64,000 bases of DNA from JAAFHB01 sp038236995 (GTDB lineage: Bacteria; Bacteroidota; Bacteroidia; Bacteroidales; Prolixibacteraceae). The notes below the pieces were generated by a model. The model saw only the letters and a list, made by a program, of their open reading frames with translations, did no database searches and was not told where the DNA came from. This document shows, in pieces, positions 26,741-36,142 of this stretch (its first letter is position 1; each line of letters begins with the position of its first letter). The position numbers and the translations under genes are program-made. Location of the stretch: positions 50,039 through 114,038 of the forward strand of contig JBBRZE010000004.1 in the NCBI GenBank assembly GCA_038236995.1. The letters are read 5' to 3'.

Positions 26741-27283
26741 TTAAAATTCTTCGATTTGATTCCACCATGTTTTGTTCTTCCACTCTCTTTTAATACCGTC
26801 GTTAAACTTAACATCCTTCAATGCAAACCGGACCATATTCAAATCTTCGGCAGAAGCTTCAGCATAACCCGATTGCGTTTCGTGCACCCTGACGGCATGC
26901 AACTTCACATTTCCCTCTCCATTAACAAATTTAGTTTTCAAAATAATACGGTTAATAACGAAAAATAACAGCAGCGCATAACCTTCCGCTGAAGGTGAAA
27001 CGGGGATTTCTGCAACCCTGGTATTGATCCGGTAAATTGCCTCCTTCACATCATCGGCTTCCTTATCCCACAGCGTATAGGAGTGATCAAAACTATGGAT
27101 GAACTCTGCCACATTGTTTAGAAGTACAAAATCCATCACCATAAAACCATTGTCGAGCTGATCCGATTTTAAAAAAACCTCCACCTCATAAGAATGGCCG
27201 TGAATGTTTTCGCGACAACGCTGCGATGTGCAGTTGCGAACGATATGGGCTCCTTCGAACCGGAATTTTTTTCTGATGATCAT
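26741..27283 (-). CDS. 6-pyruvoyl-tetrahydropterin synthase/QueD family protein
   Basis: Zinc enzyme family that forms 6-carboxytetrahydropterin (queuosine precursor) or related pterins from dihydroneopterin triphosphate. The zinc histidines are in FEGAHIVRN and NIHGHSYEVEV; the catalytic Cys is likely in NCTSQRCREN. VMDFVLLNN and SFDHSYTLW correspond to the usual DF and LDH segments. The C-terminal ETQSGYAEAS carries the conserved Glu. At 180 residues it is longer than standard QueD (about 120) and carries an insertion in the middle, as in one subgroup of bacterial PTPS-like proteins. No queC/queE/queF neighbours, so the queuosine link is unproven. Confidence 0.85.
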   Translation of the reverse strand: MIIRKKFRFEGAHIVRNCTSQRCRENIHGHSYEVEVFLKSDQLDNGFMVMDFVLLNNVAEFIHSFDHSYTLWDKEADDVKEAIYRINTRVAEIPVSPSAEGYALLLFFVINRIILKTKFVNGEGNVKLHAVRVHETQSGYAEASAEDLNMVRFALKDVKFNDGIKREWKNKTWWNQIEEF

Positions 27284-27402
27284 CCTTAAATTATATTTCG
27301 AAGCAAAATTAGAAAAGATAAAGCACTAAATCGTTATTTGTATCCTATTTGAAAATTGATCTGTGATCCATGGCTTCTTGTAATTGCAAATTTCCCCCGA
27401 TC

Positions 27403-27921
27403 CTATTTTACCTCTTCCAGCTTTTTGACGTCTCCACGATAGGAAATATTACTACGCTGATTGCTGTCAATTACCAAAGTTGCACCTCCATCCGGGCTGA
27501 CTGAAAGGTAAAGTTTATAAAAGTCTTTGGGAGCTTTAACTGATGCGTATATTTCATAACCCTTCCCTGCTTTTTGAGTTACAACCTTATATTCATCTGG
27601 TTTGCCTTTAAATTTTATTCCACCGTCACCCCCGTAATCAACACTATAAGCCCTGCCATAAAAGGGCAAATAGCTTTCAATAATGTCGTTATGAAATTTT
27701 AAAGTATAAGAACTGCCTGTCAGGATTATCATTTTTCCACTCTGAGGCAATACTTGCGATGCTTCAAAGACAAACTCATTTGAGTTGATAAGGGCTTCTA
27801 TCTGTTGCTGCTTCTCCATTTTCTTCTGTTCCCGAAGCGCTTTTTTTGAGGTTTCCTGTGCAAACCCAGTTGCGAAAACTGACAACATTATAAAAGCCAC
27901 GAAAATTTTTCTTGCTTCCAT
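27403..27921 (-). CDS. DUF4251 domain exported protein
   Basis: The 172-residue protein from ATG 27921 has a clean signal peptide (MEARKIFVAFIMLSVFATGFAQ); a GTG seven codons upstream is less likely. After a Lys/Gln-rich stretch comes a DUF4251 domain: LINSNEFVFEASQVLPQSGK, LTGSSYTLKFHNDIIESYLPFYGRAY, DGGIKFKG, and a C-terminal VSPDGGATLVIDSNQRSNISYRG. This family is nearly confined to Bacteroidota and has no assigned function. It is monocistronic. Confidence 0.85.
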   Translation of the reverse strand: MEARKIFVAFIMLSVFATGFAQETSKKALREQKKMEKQQQIEALINSNEFVFEASQVLPQSGKMIILTGSSYTLKFHNDIIESYLPFYGRAYSVDYGGDGGIKFKGKPDEYKVVTQKAGKGYEIYASVKAPKDFYKLYLSVSPDGGATLVIDSNQRSNISYRGDVKKLEEVK

Positions 27922-28041
27922 ATTTGTAAATATTTGTTTCACTCACAAATTCACAAATCCAGTGCCAGAAATGGTTAACTATTGTTATAAAATACTGGAA
28001 GATTGAAAATTAAATGATGAAGTGCACAATTTCCCTTTATC

Positions 28042-29988
28042 TTAATTTTTATCAATTGTTAAGCGATCCTGCGCCATTCTGTTATTAAACTGCTGCATAA
28101 TTGCCTTAAACAGGTTTTGCTCGGTTTCAGAATTAGCATTGCCTAATAAATTATTACGGAGATAGGGGTCTTCTATCCTGTTAAAGATACCTGTCAGCTT
28201 ATTCTCAGTGAAATACAAGGCATGCTCTCCAATCAGAAATTGATAAGTGTCTTCAAGATAATTTATCACGAATCGTTGCGCCGATTGATCGAAAAGATTA
28301 TTCCCAAATGCAATATAGGGCTTTGAATAGTTGAGATATCCAAGAATGGAGGGCATGATGTCAATCTGCTGTGCTAAAGACTCATCTTTACCAACAAGAC
28401 TGCCATCGCCTTTATAGAAAATAAGTGGTGCCGCATAATAATTAACAGACGTTTTATACTCCTTAAAATCGGACTCTGAGCAATGATCAGAGGTGATCAC
28501 AAACAGTGTATTTTTGAACCATGGCATTTTTGATGCTTTGTCAAAAAATTCTTTTAGTGCAAAATCGGTGTACCTGATGCACTTTTGAAGTGGAATATGC
28601 GCCTCAGGAAATCGCTCTTTATATTGTTCGGGGACTTTAAAAGGATGATGAGATGAGACCGAGAATATGGTCGTAAAAAAAGGCTCTTTCATCTTATTCA
28701 TCTCATCTGCAAAAAACTGGAAGAATGGCTCGTCCCAAATTCCCCAAATACCATCAAAACCATCGTCATTCCCATATTCATTCTTGCCGACATAGTGTTG
28801 GAAACCGGCAATTTTCGTAAACGCATCGAATCCCATCGAACCGTTTGGAGCTCCGTGAAAGAAAGAAGTTTCATAACCCTCTTTTGACAATAAACTTGCA
28901 AGGCTGTTAATCCGGTTACCTGATCGCTCAGAAACGACATAGGGTAATACCAATGCCGGGATACTGGCAGTAATTGATGGTATGGCATCAATCGATTTTC
29001 GTCCGTTTGCAAAAGCATTTGGAAACACTAAACTATTACTGATCAACGAGTCAAGAAATGGCGTATAACCTTTGTACTGACCGTTATCAAGTTGTTTATT
29101 CAACGATCCGACAAATTCACGACTGAAGCTTTCGAGTATAATGACAACAACGTTGTCCTTTTTCATTGGTCCGCTAGAAACAGGAACCCTTAGCGGGGTA
29201 TATATACGATTCATCTCATCTTCAGAATCGAAATAGTTCTTTACTTCAAATGCCTTTTTACCCCAGGTTCTCAGGATACAAAATGGGGTATTTTGAACCA
29301 GCGACATTTCTTCGGGGGAAGAGACATACTTTCCCGCATTATTCATACTGATCGGACGTGTGCTTGGCATATATCCGCCACGCATTCCGATTACGCTCAA
29401 CGCAGAAAATATAATTATCGCAACAACCGAAATAAGATAATATTTCCAGTTACGCACGTTGAATGTAGGTCGTGGTTTCAAAAAGGAATATAGTTTCGAC
29501 AATAACAGCATCGTAATAACCAGGATCAGCACAATGTACCAGAAATCATAGAAAAATTGGCCAATAAGTCTGTAATTTCCTGCATCGTAACCTGCTACAT
29601 CGAACATACTGGCAGTCGTCCTTTTTAAAATAAAGGGATAGTAAACGATGTCGATATAATTGAAAGCAAACCCAACGCTGTTAATAACCATGAAAATCCA
29701 TTTCAGCATTCGCTGATACCAATCCTGAAATTTAAAAGGAAACGGAAGCAAATACAACAGGAAATAAAGAAGATTCAGATAGAGAACTGCACTTGTATCG
29801 AACATTACCCCTCCCCGCATGATCTGTACAAAAGCGGCAAAATCGACTTTCGGAAACATCGATGCATTAAACAGGTAAAATAGAATACGCCCTGCTGAAT
29901 AAAGGAACATAACCACTAAAAACCTGTAAACCATCACGAGATACTCGTTGGCCTGGTACTTATTTTGTGAGGTACGGAAAATATTCAT
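28042..29988 (-). CDS. LTA-synthase-like membrane phosphotransferase (alkaline phosphatase/sulfatase fold)
   Basis: Membrane enzyme of the LtaS/MdoB type that moves phosphoglycerol or phosphoethanolamine to an acceptor glycan. The 648-residue protein has about five membrane segments in residues 15-205, then an extracytoplasmic sulfatase-fold domain. The latter opens NVVVIILESFSREF (metal-binding Glu) and has the nucleophile region NGRKSIDAIPSITA, where a Ser/Thr-type nucleophile is used. FHGAPNGSMGFD, the metal site FVITSDHCSE and SSHHPF follow. Since Bacteroidota lack lipoteichoic acid, the acceptor is probably a periplasmic glucan, a capsule or a lipid headgroup. It does not need formylglycine, so it is not a substrate of the maturase at 4071. 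Confidence 0.88.
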   Translation of the reverse strand: MNIFRTSQNKYQANEYLVMVYRFLVVMFLYSAGRILFYLFNASMFPKVDFAAFVQIMRGGVMFDTSAVLYLNLLYFLLYLLPFPFKFQDWYQRMLKWIFMVINSVGFAFNYIDIVYYPFILKRTTASMFDVAGYDAGNYRLIGQFFYDFWYIVLILVITMLLLSKLYSFLKPRPTFNVRNWKYYLISVVAIIIFSALSVIGMRGGYMPSTRPISMNNAGKYVSSPEEMSLVQNTPFCILRTWGKKAFEVKNYFDSEDEMNRIYTPLRVPVSSGPMKKDNVVVIILESFSREFVGSLNKQLDNGQYKGYTPFLDSLISNSLVFPNAFANGRKSIDAIPSITASIPALVLPYVVSERSGNRINSLASLLSKEGYETSFFHGAPNGSMGFDAFTKIAGFQHYVGKNEYGNDDGFDGIWGIWDEPFFQFFADEMNKMKEPFFTTIFSVSSHHPFKVPEQYKERFPEAHIPLQKCIRYTDFALKEFFDKASKMPWFKNTLFVITSDHCSESDFKEYKTSVNYYAAPLIFYKGDGSLVGKDESLAQQIDIMPSILGYLNYSKPYIAFGNNLFDQSAQRFVINYLEDTYQFLIGEHALYFTENKLTGIFNRIEDPYLRNNLLGNANSETEQNLFKAIMQQFNNRMAQDRLTIDKN

Positions 29989-30060
29989 TTTATTAAAAAT
30001 TGAACTTGCAAAATTAACAGCTTATTTGGTTTCAATCACCTATTTAGTTAACATTTAAAT

Positions 30061-30094
30061 AAACATCCCTTTGATTTCAGATATCAAAGGGATG
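30061..30094 (-). terminator. Terminator of the HerA-like ATPase gene
   Basis: CATCCCTTTGAT (30064-30075) and ATCAAAGGGATG (30083-30094) form a perfect 12-bp stem with a 7-nt loop. On the minus strand it follows the stop at 30135 by about 40 bp and is trailed by TTTATTT. Confidence 0.65.
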
Positions 30095-30134
30095 GAAAAA
30101 ATAATTAAGAGAATAAATCGGATCAATGAATCAC

Positions 30135-31637
30135 TTAAAACCAACTCGTGCCTCGGCTTGATCTTCTTGAAGTTGATTTAACCCCCATTACACCAAGTAA
30201 TCCTCTGACCAGTTCTTTTGCAATCGTGTTTCCGATCTGTCGCGTTGCAGTGCTGGCAATTACCTTTTCGAAAGTGCTTTTCTCTTCTCTTCCGTAGTTC
30301 GGGCGATTAGAACCCGACCGTTCAACCTGACGATTCATCTCTTCGCGATGTTTGTCTTCCGCCGCATCCTCAAGTTTTGAATTAAGGATCTCGTAAGCGC
30401 TTTCGCGGTCGACCTCACGGTTGTATTTCGGAACAAGACTCGATGAATTCGTAATTTGATCAATCTCAGTATCGCTAAGTATATCCATACGTGATTCAGG
30501 AGCCCTCAGATAGGTATGAACCAAAGGTGTAGGGATTCCATTCTCGTTTAAAGTCGTAAAGAAACATTCGCCGATACCCAGTTCGGTGAGTAATTGAGCT
30601 GTATTATAAAACTTTGTTTCAGGATAGTTCTCCGCAGCAGCATTAATCGATTTTCTGTCTTTGGCTGTAAATGCCCTTAAACCATGCTGGACTTTCATTC
30701 CCAGCTGACTTAAAACGGATTCGGGTATATCGCCGGGGTTCTGAGTAATAAAAAAGATCCCAATACCCTTCGATCGAACCAATTTAATAATGGCTTCGAT
30801 CTGTTCGAGTAACGAAGAGGATGCTTCATTAAAAACCAGGTGGGCTTCATCGATAAAAAGGCAGAGTTTCGGTTTGTCAAGATCACCCGCCTCGGGAAAG
30901 GTGGCATAAATCTCGGCAAGCAATTGAAGCATTACAGTCGAGAAAAGCTTTGGCTTATCCTGAATATCAGTCAGCCTTAGAATCGAGATGATCCCCATTC
31001 CGTTTCTGTCTGTCCGGCAAAGATCTTCAACATCAAACGATGGTTCGCCAAAAAATACCTCAGCACCTTGTTGTTCCAGTTCGATTATTTTGCGCATAAT
31101 GGTTCCTACCGATGCAGAAGATAAAGTACCATACTCTTTTGTCAAATCAGCCTTTCCTTCGTCGCCAAGATACTGAAGAACTCTTTTCATGTCCTTGAGA
31201 TCAAGCAAAGGCAACTTGTGATCATCACAGTATTTGAATATTAAAGAAATCATTCCAGCTTGTGTCTCATTTAGCCCGAGAATCTTCGAGAACAGCGCAG
31301 GACCAAATTCAGATACTGTGGCTCTCAGTCGCGAACCTTTTTCGTTGGATATCGATAGAAATTCGACAGGATTGCCGGAGGGAGTGTAGGCGAGCCCTAT
31401 TTTCGCATGGCGTTCCACAATCTTTGAATTTGGATCTGACTTGGCCGCAATACCGCTTAAATCACCCTTTATATCCATCAAAAGCGAAGGAACACCAAAG
31501 CGCGATAGTTGTTCGGCAATAACCTGGAGCGTCTTTGTCTTTCCGGTACCTGTGGCCCCTGCAATAAGGCCGTGACGATTGAACATCTTTAACGGTGCTT
31601 TTACTGAAATTCCAGATAAGTTCTCTTTGTCGAGCAT
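30135..31637 (-). CDS. HerA/DUF853-type ATPase (YjgR family)
   Basis: P-loop ATPase of the FtsK-HerA superfamily, DUF853/YjgR branch, cytoplasmic, function unknown. From ATG 31637 it is 500 residues with NRHGLIAGATGTGKTKTLQ (Walker A, about 20-38), LLMDIKGDLSGIA, Walker B LCLFIDEAHLVF and IFFITQNPGDIP with the sensor. The C-terminal part is low-complexity and Arg/Ser rich. The family normally has about 25 more residues before this Met. Those residues are present in the DNA but in another frame (31638-31717), across a T TTA AAG heptamer; see that entry. AGGTGG lies just before ATG 31637 and could allow internal initiation. Confidence 0.87.
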   Translation of the reverse strand: MLDKENLSGISVKAPLKMFNRHGLIAGATGTGKTKTLQVIAEQLSRFGVPSLLMDIKGDLSGIAAKSDPNSKIVERHAKIGLAYTPSGNPVEFLSISNEKGSRLRATVSEFGPALFSKILGLNETQAGMISLIFKYCDDHKLPLLDLKDMKRVLQYLGDEGKADLTKEYGTLSSASVGTIMRKIIELEQQGAEVFFGEPSFDVEDLCRTDRNGMGIISILRLTDIQDKPKLFSTVMLQLLAEIYATFPEAGDLDKPKLCLFIDEAHLVFNEASSSLLEQIEAIIKLVRSKGIGIFFITQNPGDIPESVLSQLGMKVQHGLRAFTAKDRKSINAAAENYPETKFYNTAQLLTELGIGECFFTTLNENGIPTPLVHTYLRAPESRMDILSDTEIDQITNSSSLVPKYNREVDRESAYEILNSKLEDAAEDKHREEMNRQVERSGSNRPNYGREEKSTFEKVIASTATRQIGNTIAKELVRGLLGVMGVKSTSRRSSRGTSWF

Positions 31638-31717
31638 GATACCACCTAATATAATTGATTCCCCTTTAAAGGAGTACCCGACTGAATTTCGCTAATGAAC
31701 TGTTCTTTCCTATCCAT
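31638..31717 (-). pseudogene. Out-of-frame N-terminal segment of the HerA-like ATPase (frameshift or -1 recoding)
   Basis: On the minus strand, ATG 31717 opens MDRKEQFISEIQSGTPLK. This frame meets TAG five codons later. In the ATPase frame the DNA upstream of ATG 31637 reads VGYSFKGESIILGGI, which is open for 18 codons. Both pieces resemble the DUF853 N-terminus, so a full gene would need a -1 shift. The zero frame contains T TTA AAG at 31670-31664, a classical -1 slippery heptamer; slipping there would join SGTPLK to GESIILGGIMLDKE. A one-base deletion near 31676-31680 or an assembly error explains it equally well. Confidence 0.6.
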
Positions 31718-31933
31718 AAACTATCATATATGAGTTTGCATTACAATTGAGATTTTCTGCAGATAAAAATTCACTTAAAAAATGAAATTATATGCGTAAC
31801 AACAAATTTAGCGAGATTTTAGTTTAAAGATATAAATTTAAAATCTTTCTATTACGAGGTTTATGAATTGTAAGATATATAAAAAAGCCGCCCAAAATTG
31901 GAACGGCTTCTATATTAATTTAATAACAATCAA
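31718..31933. other. Intergenic region upstream of the HerA-like ATPase
   Basis: AT-rich spacer with no supported gene apart from the pckG terminator at its left edge. It should hold the promoter of the ATPase gene, but no convincing TAnnTTTG could be fixed. Confidence 0.4.
31881..31910 (-). terminator. Terminator of pckG
   Basis: On the minus strand AAGCCG, an inner CCAA/TTGG helix and CGGCTT form a hairpin followed by six T. It starts 24 bp after the pckG stop. Confidence 0.75.
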
Positions 31934-33724
31934 TTACTTTACGAAGCGAGCTTCAATTGCAGTAACCTGATTTGCCAGTTCTTTAGGAAGCGTATTCCCG
32001 AAAGCAGCATACTGTTCACGTACAAGATCAAGTTCATCATTCCACTGACCTTTGTCAACGGTAAGCAATTCAGCCATGTTGGCCTCAACACCGTCTAATC
32101 CTGTAGTATTGATTGAACCTAATTGAGGAACAAAACCAATTGGAGTTTCGTCAGCCTTTGCGGTTCCAACAACACGTTCGAAAATCCACTGCAATACACG
32201 AATGTTGTCACCGTAACCTGGCCAAAGAAACTTACCCTGGGCACTTTTACGGAACCAGTTAACATTGAATATTTTAGGAAGTTTTTCTTTGTCAGGAGCA
32301 TTTTCGCCAATGTTAACCCAATGTCCGAAATAATCACCCATGTTGTAACCACAGAATGGCAACATTGCAAACGGATCGCGACGTACACCAGCTTTTAAGC
32401 CGATAGCAGCAGCAGTAACTTCAGAACCAACAATAGATCCCATGAACACACCATGATTCCAGTCGAATGACTGATAAACCAATGGCACAGTCCCCGGACG
32501 ACGTCCGCCAAAGAGGATCGCAGCGATCGGAACACCTGTTGGGTTTTCCCAGTCTTTGTCAATACAAGGACATTGGTAAGCAGGAGCCGAGAAACGGGCG
32601 TTTGGATGCGCCGCAGGTTTGCAACTTGACTTATCGTAAACTTCATTTGTCCAGGTGATGGTTCCTTCAGGAGCATCGTATCCAATACCTTCCCACCAAA
32701 TGTCGCCATCAGGTGTTAAACCTGTATTCGTGAAAATTGTATTTGCCCTTGCAGACAACATTGCATTTGGGTTGGTGTCCATAGAAGTAAATGGAGCAAC
32801 ACCAAAGAATCCGGCTTCGGGATTGATCGCATACAGCTGACCATCTTTACCAAATTTCATCCAGGCGATATCGTCACCAACTGTTTCAACTTTCCATCCC
32901 GGAATAGTAGGAACAAGCATGGCAAGGTTTGTTTTTCCACAAGCACTTGGGAATGCAGCAGCAATATATTTTTTAACCCCCTGAGGATTCGTAATGCCCA
33001 TGATGAGCATATGCTCAGCAAGCCATCCCTGCCTTCTTGCCATATTGGAGGCAATACGAAGTGCAAAACATTTCTTTCCCAATAATGCGTTACCACCATA
33101 ACCGCTACCATAGGATAAAATCTCGTTGGTATCGGGGAAATGGCAGATATATTTGTCTTCAATAGGAGCACAAGGCCATTTTACATCTTCCTGTCCTGGT
33201 TTTAGGGGAGCTCCAACCGAGTGAATACAAGGCACAAATTCGCCGTTTCCAAGAACATCAAGAACCGCTTTTCCCATACGGGTCATCACTTTCATATTAA
33301 CCACAACATAGGGAGAGTCTGTTAACTCAATACCAATATGAGCAATATCAGAACCAAGGGGTCCCATGCTGAATGGAATCACGTACATGGTACGGCCTTT
33401 CATACATCCTTTGAAGAAACCTTTCAGGGTAGCCTTCATTTCAACTGGATCAGCCCAGTTGTTGGTTGGACCTGCATCCTCCTTTTTCGCAGAGCAGATA
33501 TAAGTTCTGTTTTCAACACGGGCAACATCACTTGGATCTGACTGAAAATAGTAGCTTCCGGGACGTTTTTTTTCATCCAGTTTTACTGCCATTCCACTGG
33601 CGACCATTTCACCTAGAAGTCGATTATTTTCTTCTTCTGATCCGTCGCACCAATAAACTTTTTCAGGCTGACAAAGCTCGGCCCATTCGTTTACCCAATT
33701 GATTAATTTCTGATTACTCGTCAT
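31934..33724 (-). CDS. pckG: Phosphoenolpyruvate carboxykinase (GTP)
   Basis: Interconverts oxaloacetate and PEP with GTP/GDP; in fermenting Bacteroidota often run toward CO2 fixation for succinate formation. The 596-residue protein is the GTP type: WVNEWAELCQPEKVYWCDGSEEE at the N-terminus (in pieces), AAFPSACGKTNLAML (P-loop with the catalytic Cys, about 275-289), VGDDIAWMKFG (metal site), and a GTP-specific C-terminal region with FNVNWFRKSAQGKFLWPGYG. Length matches GTP-PEPCKs, not the 540-residue ATP type more usual in Bacteroides. It lies 59 bp downstream of the aminotransferase gene on the same strand and has its own terminator. Confidence 0.96.
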   Translation of the reverse strand: MTSNQKLINWVNEWAELCQPEKVYWCDGSEEENNRLLGEMVASGMAVKLDEKKRPGSYYFQSDPSDVARVENRTYICSAKKEDAGPTNNWADPVEMKATLKGFFKGCMKGRTMYVIPFSMGPLGSDIAHIGIELTDSPYVVVNMKVMTRMGKAVLDVLGNGEFVPCIHSVGAPLKPGQEDVKWPCAPIEDKYICHFPDTNEILSYGSGYGGNALLGKKCFALRIASNMARRQGWLAEHMLIMGITNPQGVKKYIAAAFPSACGKTNLAMLVPTIPGWKVETVGDDIAWMKFGKDGQLYAINPEAGFFGVAPFTSMDTNPNAMLSARANTIFTNTGLTPDGDIWWEGIGYDAPEGTITWTNEVYDKSSCKPAAHPNARFSAPAYQCPCIDKDWENPTGVPIAAILFGGRRPGTVPLVYQSFDWNHGVFMGSIVGSEVTAAAIGLKAGVRRDPFAMLPFCGYNMGDYFGHWVNIGENAPDKEKLPKIFNVNWFRKSAQGKFLWPGYGDNIRVLQWIFERVVGTAKADETPIGFVPQLGSINTTGLDGVEANMAELLTVDKGQWNDELDLVREQYAAFGNTLPKELANQVTAIEARFVK

Positions 33725-33783
33725 TAAGTTGTGATTTTTGATAAAAGTTTGTGATAAAAATTCTAATTCAATCTGTATAAAAT

Positions 33784-35079
33784 CTAATTTTGTTCGGTAT
33801 AGTCTTTACAAGCCAAATAAATATTCTCAATGAGTTCCTGAATTTTCGATTGGGGAACTGCTGAGAATGCCAACCTGATCAGGTTTCCAAAAACAATCAC
33901 ACCTGTGCTGTATTTGTCAAGAAGAATTTTTCGGATCGCTTCAGCATTTAACTGATCATTCAACTCAACACACATGAAATAACCAGAATTAAATGGCAAG
34001 GCTGTGAAATATTCAAGATATTTTGGATCTGCAAGAACTTGTTGAACTGTTTGATACCTGGATTGGAGTGTCGCAAATTTCTCTTTCTTATCAGCCGCGT
34101 ATGCTTCAGAGAAATAAGCCTGGTATAACAAAGATTGTGAAAGTTGACTCGCATTCGAAATATTTCCGCGGACAGCACCCGCAGTTTTATTTTCAAGCGC
34201 TTCGTAAAGTTCTGGTGTACCATTCTTCACGCCAAACGACATAAATCCAACCCTGAAACCCCACACATAATCCTCTTTGGTTGGTCCATCAAGCTTAACT
34301 GCCAATACTTTTTCGCTAAGGTTACAAAGCTGTGTAAATATCGATTCTGTATAAACATTCTTTTCGTATACCAATCCAAAATAGGCATCGTCTATAATAG
34401 CAACAACGCTTTTACCATGATCAGCCTGTTTCTTAATCGAATTTACAATTAGATTTATTTCTGGAACAAGAGGTGTATATCCAGTTGGATTGTTAGGAAA
34501 ATTGAGTAATAATACTATTTTGCCCTCAATGCTATCGAGTGTTTTATTGAATCCGTCAATGTTGAAACTTCCGTTTTTGAAAAGCGGAAATGTAACCACT
34601 TTACCTCTGTAAGCATTCTCGAAAATCAACGAATAATTTTCCCAGAACAGATCAGGAATTACGACAGTATCACCCTCGTCAACAAATAAATAACCCGACA
34701 TACTAATACCATGAGTCAATCCGCATGTAACAATAGGAGTACTTATTACATTTGTTCCGAGTGAAGGATTCTTCTTGTAAATAAATTCTTTCCAGCAATC
34801 ACGAAGTTCCTTTTTCCCAAAGCTGGGAGCATAGGGATAAACCGAACCAAGTGGAAGTTTGATTAATTTGTCAAATTCTGAAAGGTGCATCGAAAGGCCA
34901 TCATCTTCTATAGCCTCTCCGATAGTAGCATTAATATTTTTCCCCTTTGCCTGCGCCGACTGAGACAAAATTCCGAGTTTTGGAAAAAAAATATTCTTGC
35001 CTCTTTCTGACAATAGTTCAAGAACGTTTTTATTCAGTTTTTGAATGGTTTCATTCAAGTTGATTGCTTGTGGATCCAT
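33784..35079 (-). CDS. Class I/II PLP-dependent aminotransferase
   Basis: Fold type I aminotransferase of 431 residues, specificity unknown. Visible marks are YPYAPSFGKKELRDCWKEF, LLNFPNNPTGYTPL (substrate/PLP Asn), AIIDDAYFGLVYEK (PLP Asp and Tyr) and the PLP lysine within AVKLDGPTKEDYVWGFRVGF. The N-terminal LSERGKNIFFPKLGILSQSAQAKGK is typical of one subgroup often annotated simply as aminotransferase. An XRE-cupin regulator lies 135 bp upstream and pckG 59 bp downstream, all on the minus strand. The regulator-enzyme pairing suggests amino-acid-responsive control, an inference. Confidence 0.85.
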   Translation of the reverse strand: MDPQAINLNETIQKLNKNVLELLSERGKNIFFPKLGILSQSAQAKGKNINATIGEAIEDDGLSMHLSEFDKLIKLPLGSVYPYAPSFGKKELRDCWKEFIYKKNPSLGTNVISTPIVTCGLTHGISMSGYLFVDEGDTVVIPDLFWENYSLIFENAYRGKVVTFPLFKNGSFNIDGFNKTLDSIEGKIVLLLNFPNNPTGYTPLVPEINLIVNSIKKQADHGKSVVAIIDDAYFGLVYEKNVYTESIFTQLCNLSEKVLAVKLDGPTKEDYVWGFRVGFMSFGVKNGTPELYEALENKTAGAVRGNISNASQLSQSLLYQAYFSEAYAADKKEKFATLQSRYQTVQQVLADPKYLEYFTALPFNSGYFMCVELNDQLNAEAIRKILLDKYSTGVIVFGNLIRLAFSAVPQSKIQELIENIYLACKDYTEQN

Positions 35080-35214
35080 TAAGTACTGTTTAATTAATTT
35101 AATTACTACTTAATGACAAAATTATTCAATTATCCTGATAAATTGAAGCAACCTGCTTGAAAATATTCAAAACTTAACAATGAATTGATATAGAAAAACC
35201 AACAAAGAACGAAA

Positions 35215-35766
35215 TCAGATGTTAGGAGGAGTGATTACCCACAAAACCTTTGCCGAAGAGGTATGAATATTTTTCAAAGTATGTGGAATTGTGGAGTTGA
35301 AGTAGAAATTATCCCCCTTTTCGAGAATATATTGAGAATTGTCAAGTGAAATCATCAATTTACCTTCGAGGACATAAATAAATTCCTGCCCGGGGTGACT
35401 AAGCATAATTTCAGAGGAATCGGAATTCTCAACAAACTTAAGGATATAGGGTTCCATTTGTTTGCTGTTTTCGTGATGCGAAAGAAGGAAAAGACTGGTA
35501 CCGCTTGAATTTACCTTTACAAATTTGATATCTCCAGATTTGATCAAAGGATTCTTAGTCAACGATTCATGCTCACCAATCAACTCACCCACTGTCGTAT
35601 ATAAACTATTTGCAATACTCTTAAGCGTAACGATTGAAGGAAATGCTTTTGAGTTTTCGATTTGTGAAAGTGCACTGGCACTAATACCTACTTTTTTAGA
35701 CAGATCGCTTAAAGGTAAGCTTAACATCTCTCTTTTGCGTTTAATTCTTTCCCCCAACCGATTCAT
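35215..35766 (-). CDS. XRE-family HTH regulator with C-terminal cupin
   Basis: The 183-residue regulator has an N-terminal lambda-repressor-like HTH (LGERIKRKREMLSLPLSDLS, KVGISASALSQIENSKAFPS, about 3-60) and a C-terminal cupin_2 domain (about 105-180) with SHPGQEFIYVLEGKLMISLD and NSTIPHTLKNIH. This architecture is used by regulators such as PuuR that bind small metabolites in the cupin. It is upstream of and in line with the aminotransferase gene, which is the obvious regulatory target. Confidence 0.9.
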   Translation of the reverse strand: MNRLGERIKRKREMLSLPLSDLSKKVGISASALSQIENSKAFPSIVTLKSIANSLYTTVGELIGEHESLTKNPLIKSGDIKFVKVNSSGTSLFLLSHHENSKQMEPYILKFVENSDSSEIMLSHPGQEFIYVLEGKLMISLDNSQYILEKGDNFYFNSTIPHTLKNIHTSSAKVLWVITPPNI

Positions 35767-36142
35767 TTGAAATATCTTAAAGATAATTTTATACTACCTG
35801 AATTTACAGATCCAAAGATAATCCATTTTAGAGTACTCCTACCCTACAGCTTAATAATTTAAGTAATACTTAACAAACGATCCAAAAACAGTGTATTAAT
35901 TCGATGATATATTCAGAAAATATTGATCATTATTCTGCACAATCGAATTGATTATCTATAAAACGAACTTATTCCGAAGACTTAATTTACGGTATTTCAA
36001 CAACGGCTTTACACTTCTTTTAAGTGATTTACTGCTTAACACATGTATAGCTATAAAAGAACAAAAGGACTTGCAACCAGATATGGTTACAAAGTCCTCT
36101 TGTTGTAAATAACCTAATTTACAGGGATTCGCGAACTTAATC
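35767..36142. other. Intergenic region with xerD terminator
   Basis: A 376-bp AT-rich gap. Apart from the hairpin at 36066-36098 and the likely promoter of the XRE-cupin gene near its left end, I see nothing supportable. Confidence 0.45.
36066..36098 (-). terminator. Hairpin after xerD
   Basis: AGGACTTGCAACC (36066-36078) pairs with GGTTACAAAGTCCT (36085-36098) with one bulge and one mismatch; on the minus strand TTTTGTTCTTTT follows. It begins 44 bp after the xerD stop. Confidence 0.6.

Noticed and set aside
28042..29988. Sulfatase substrate of the maturase at 4071
   Set aside because: The protein belongs to the LtaS/MdoB phosphotransferase branch with a Ser/Thr nucleophile and lacks the C/S-x-P-x-R formylglycine motif.
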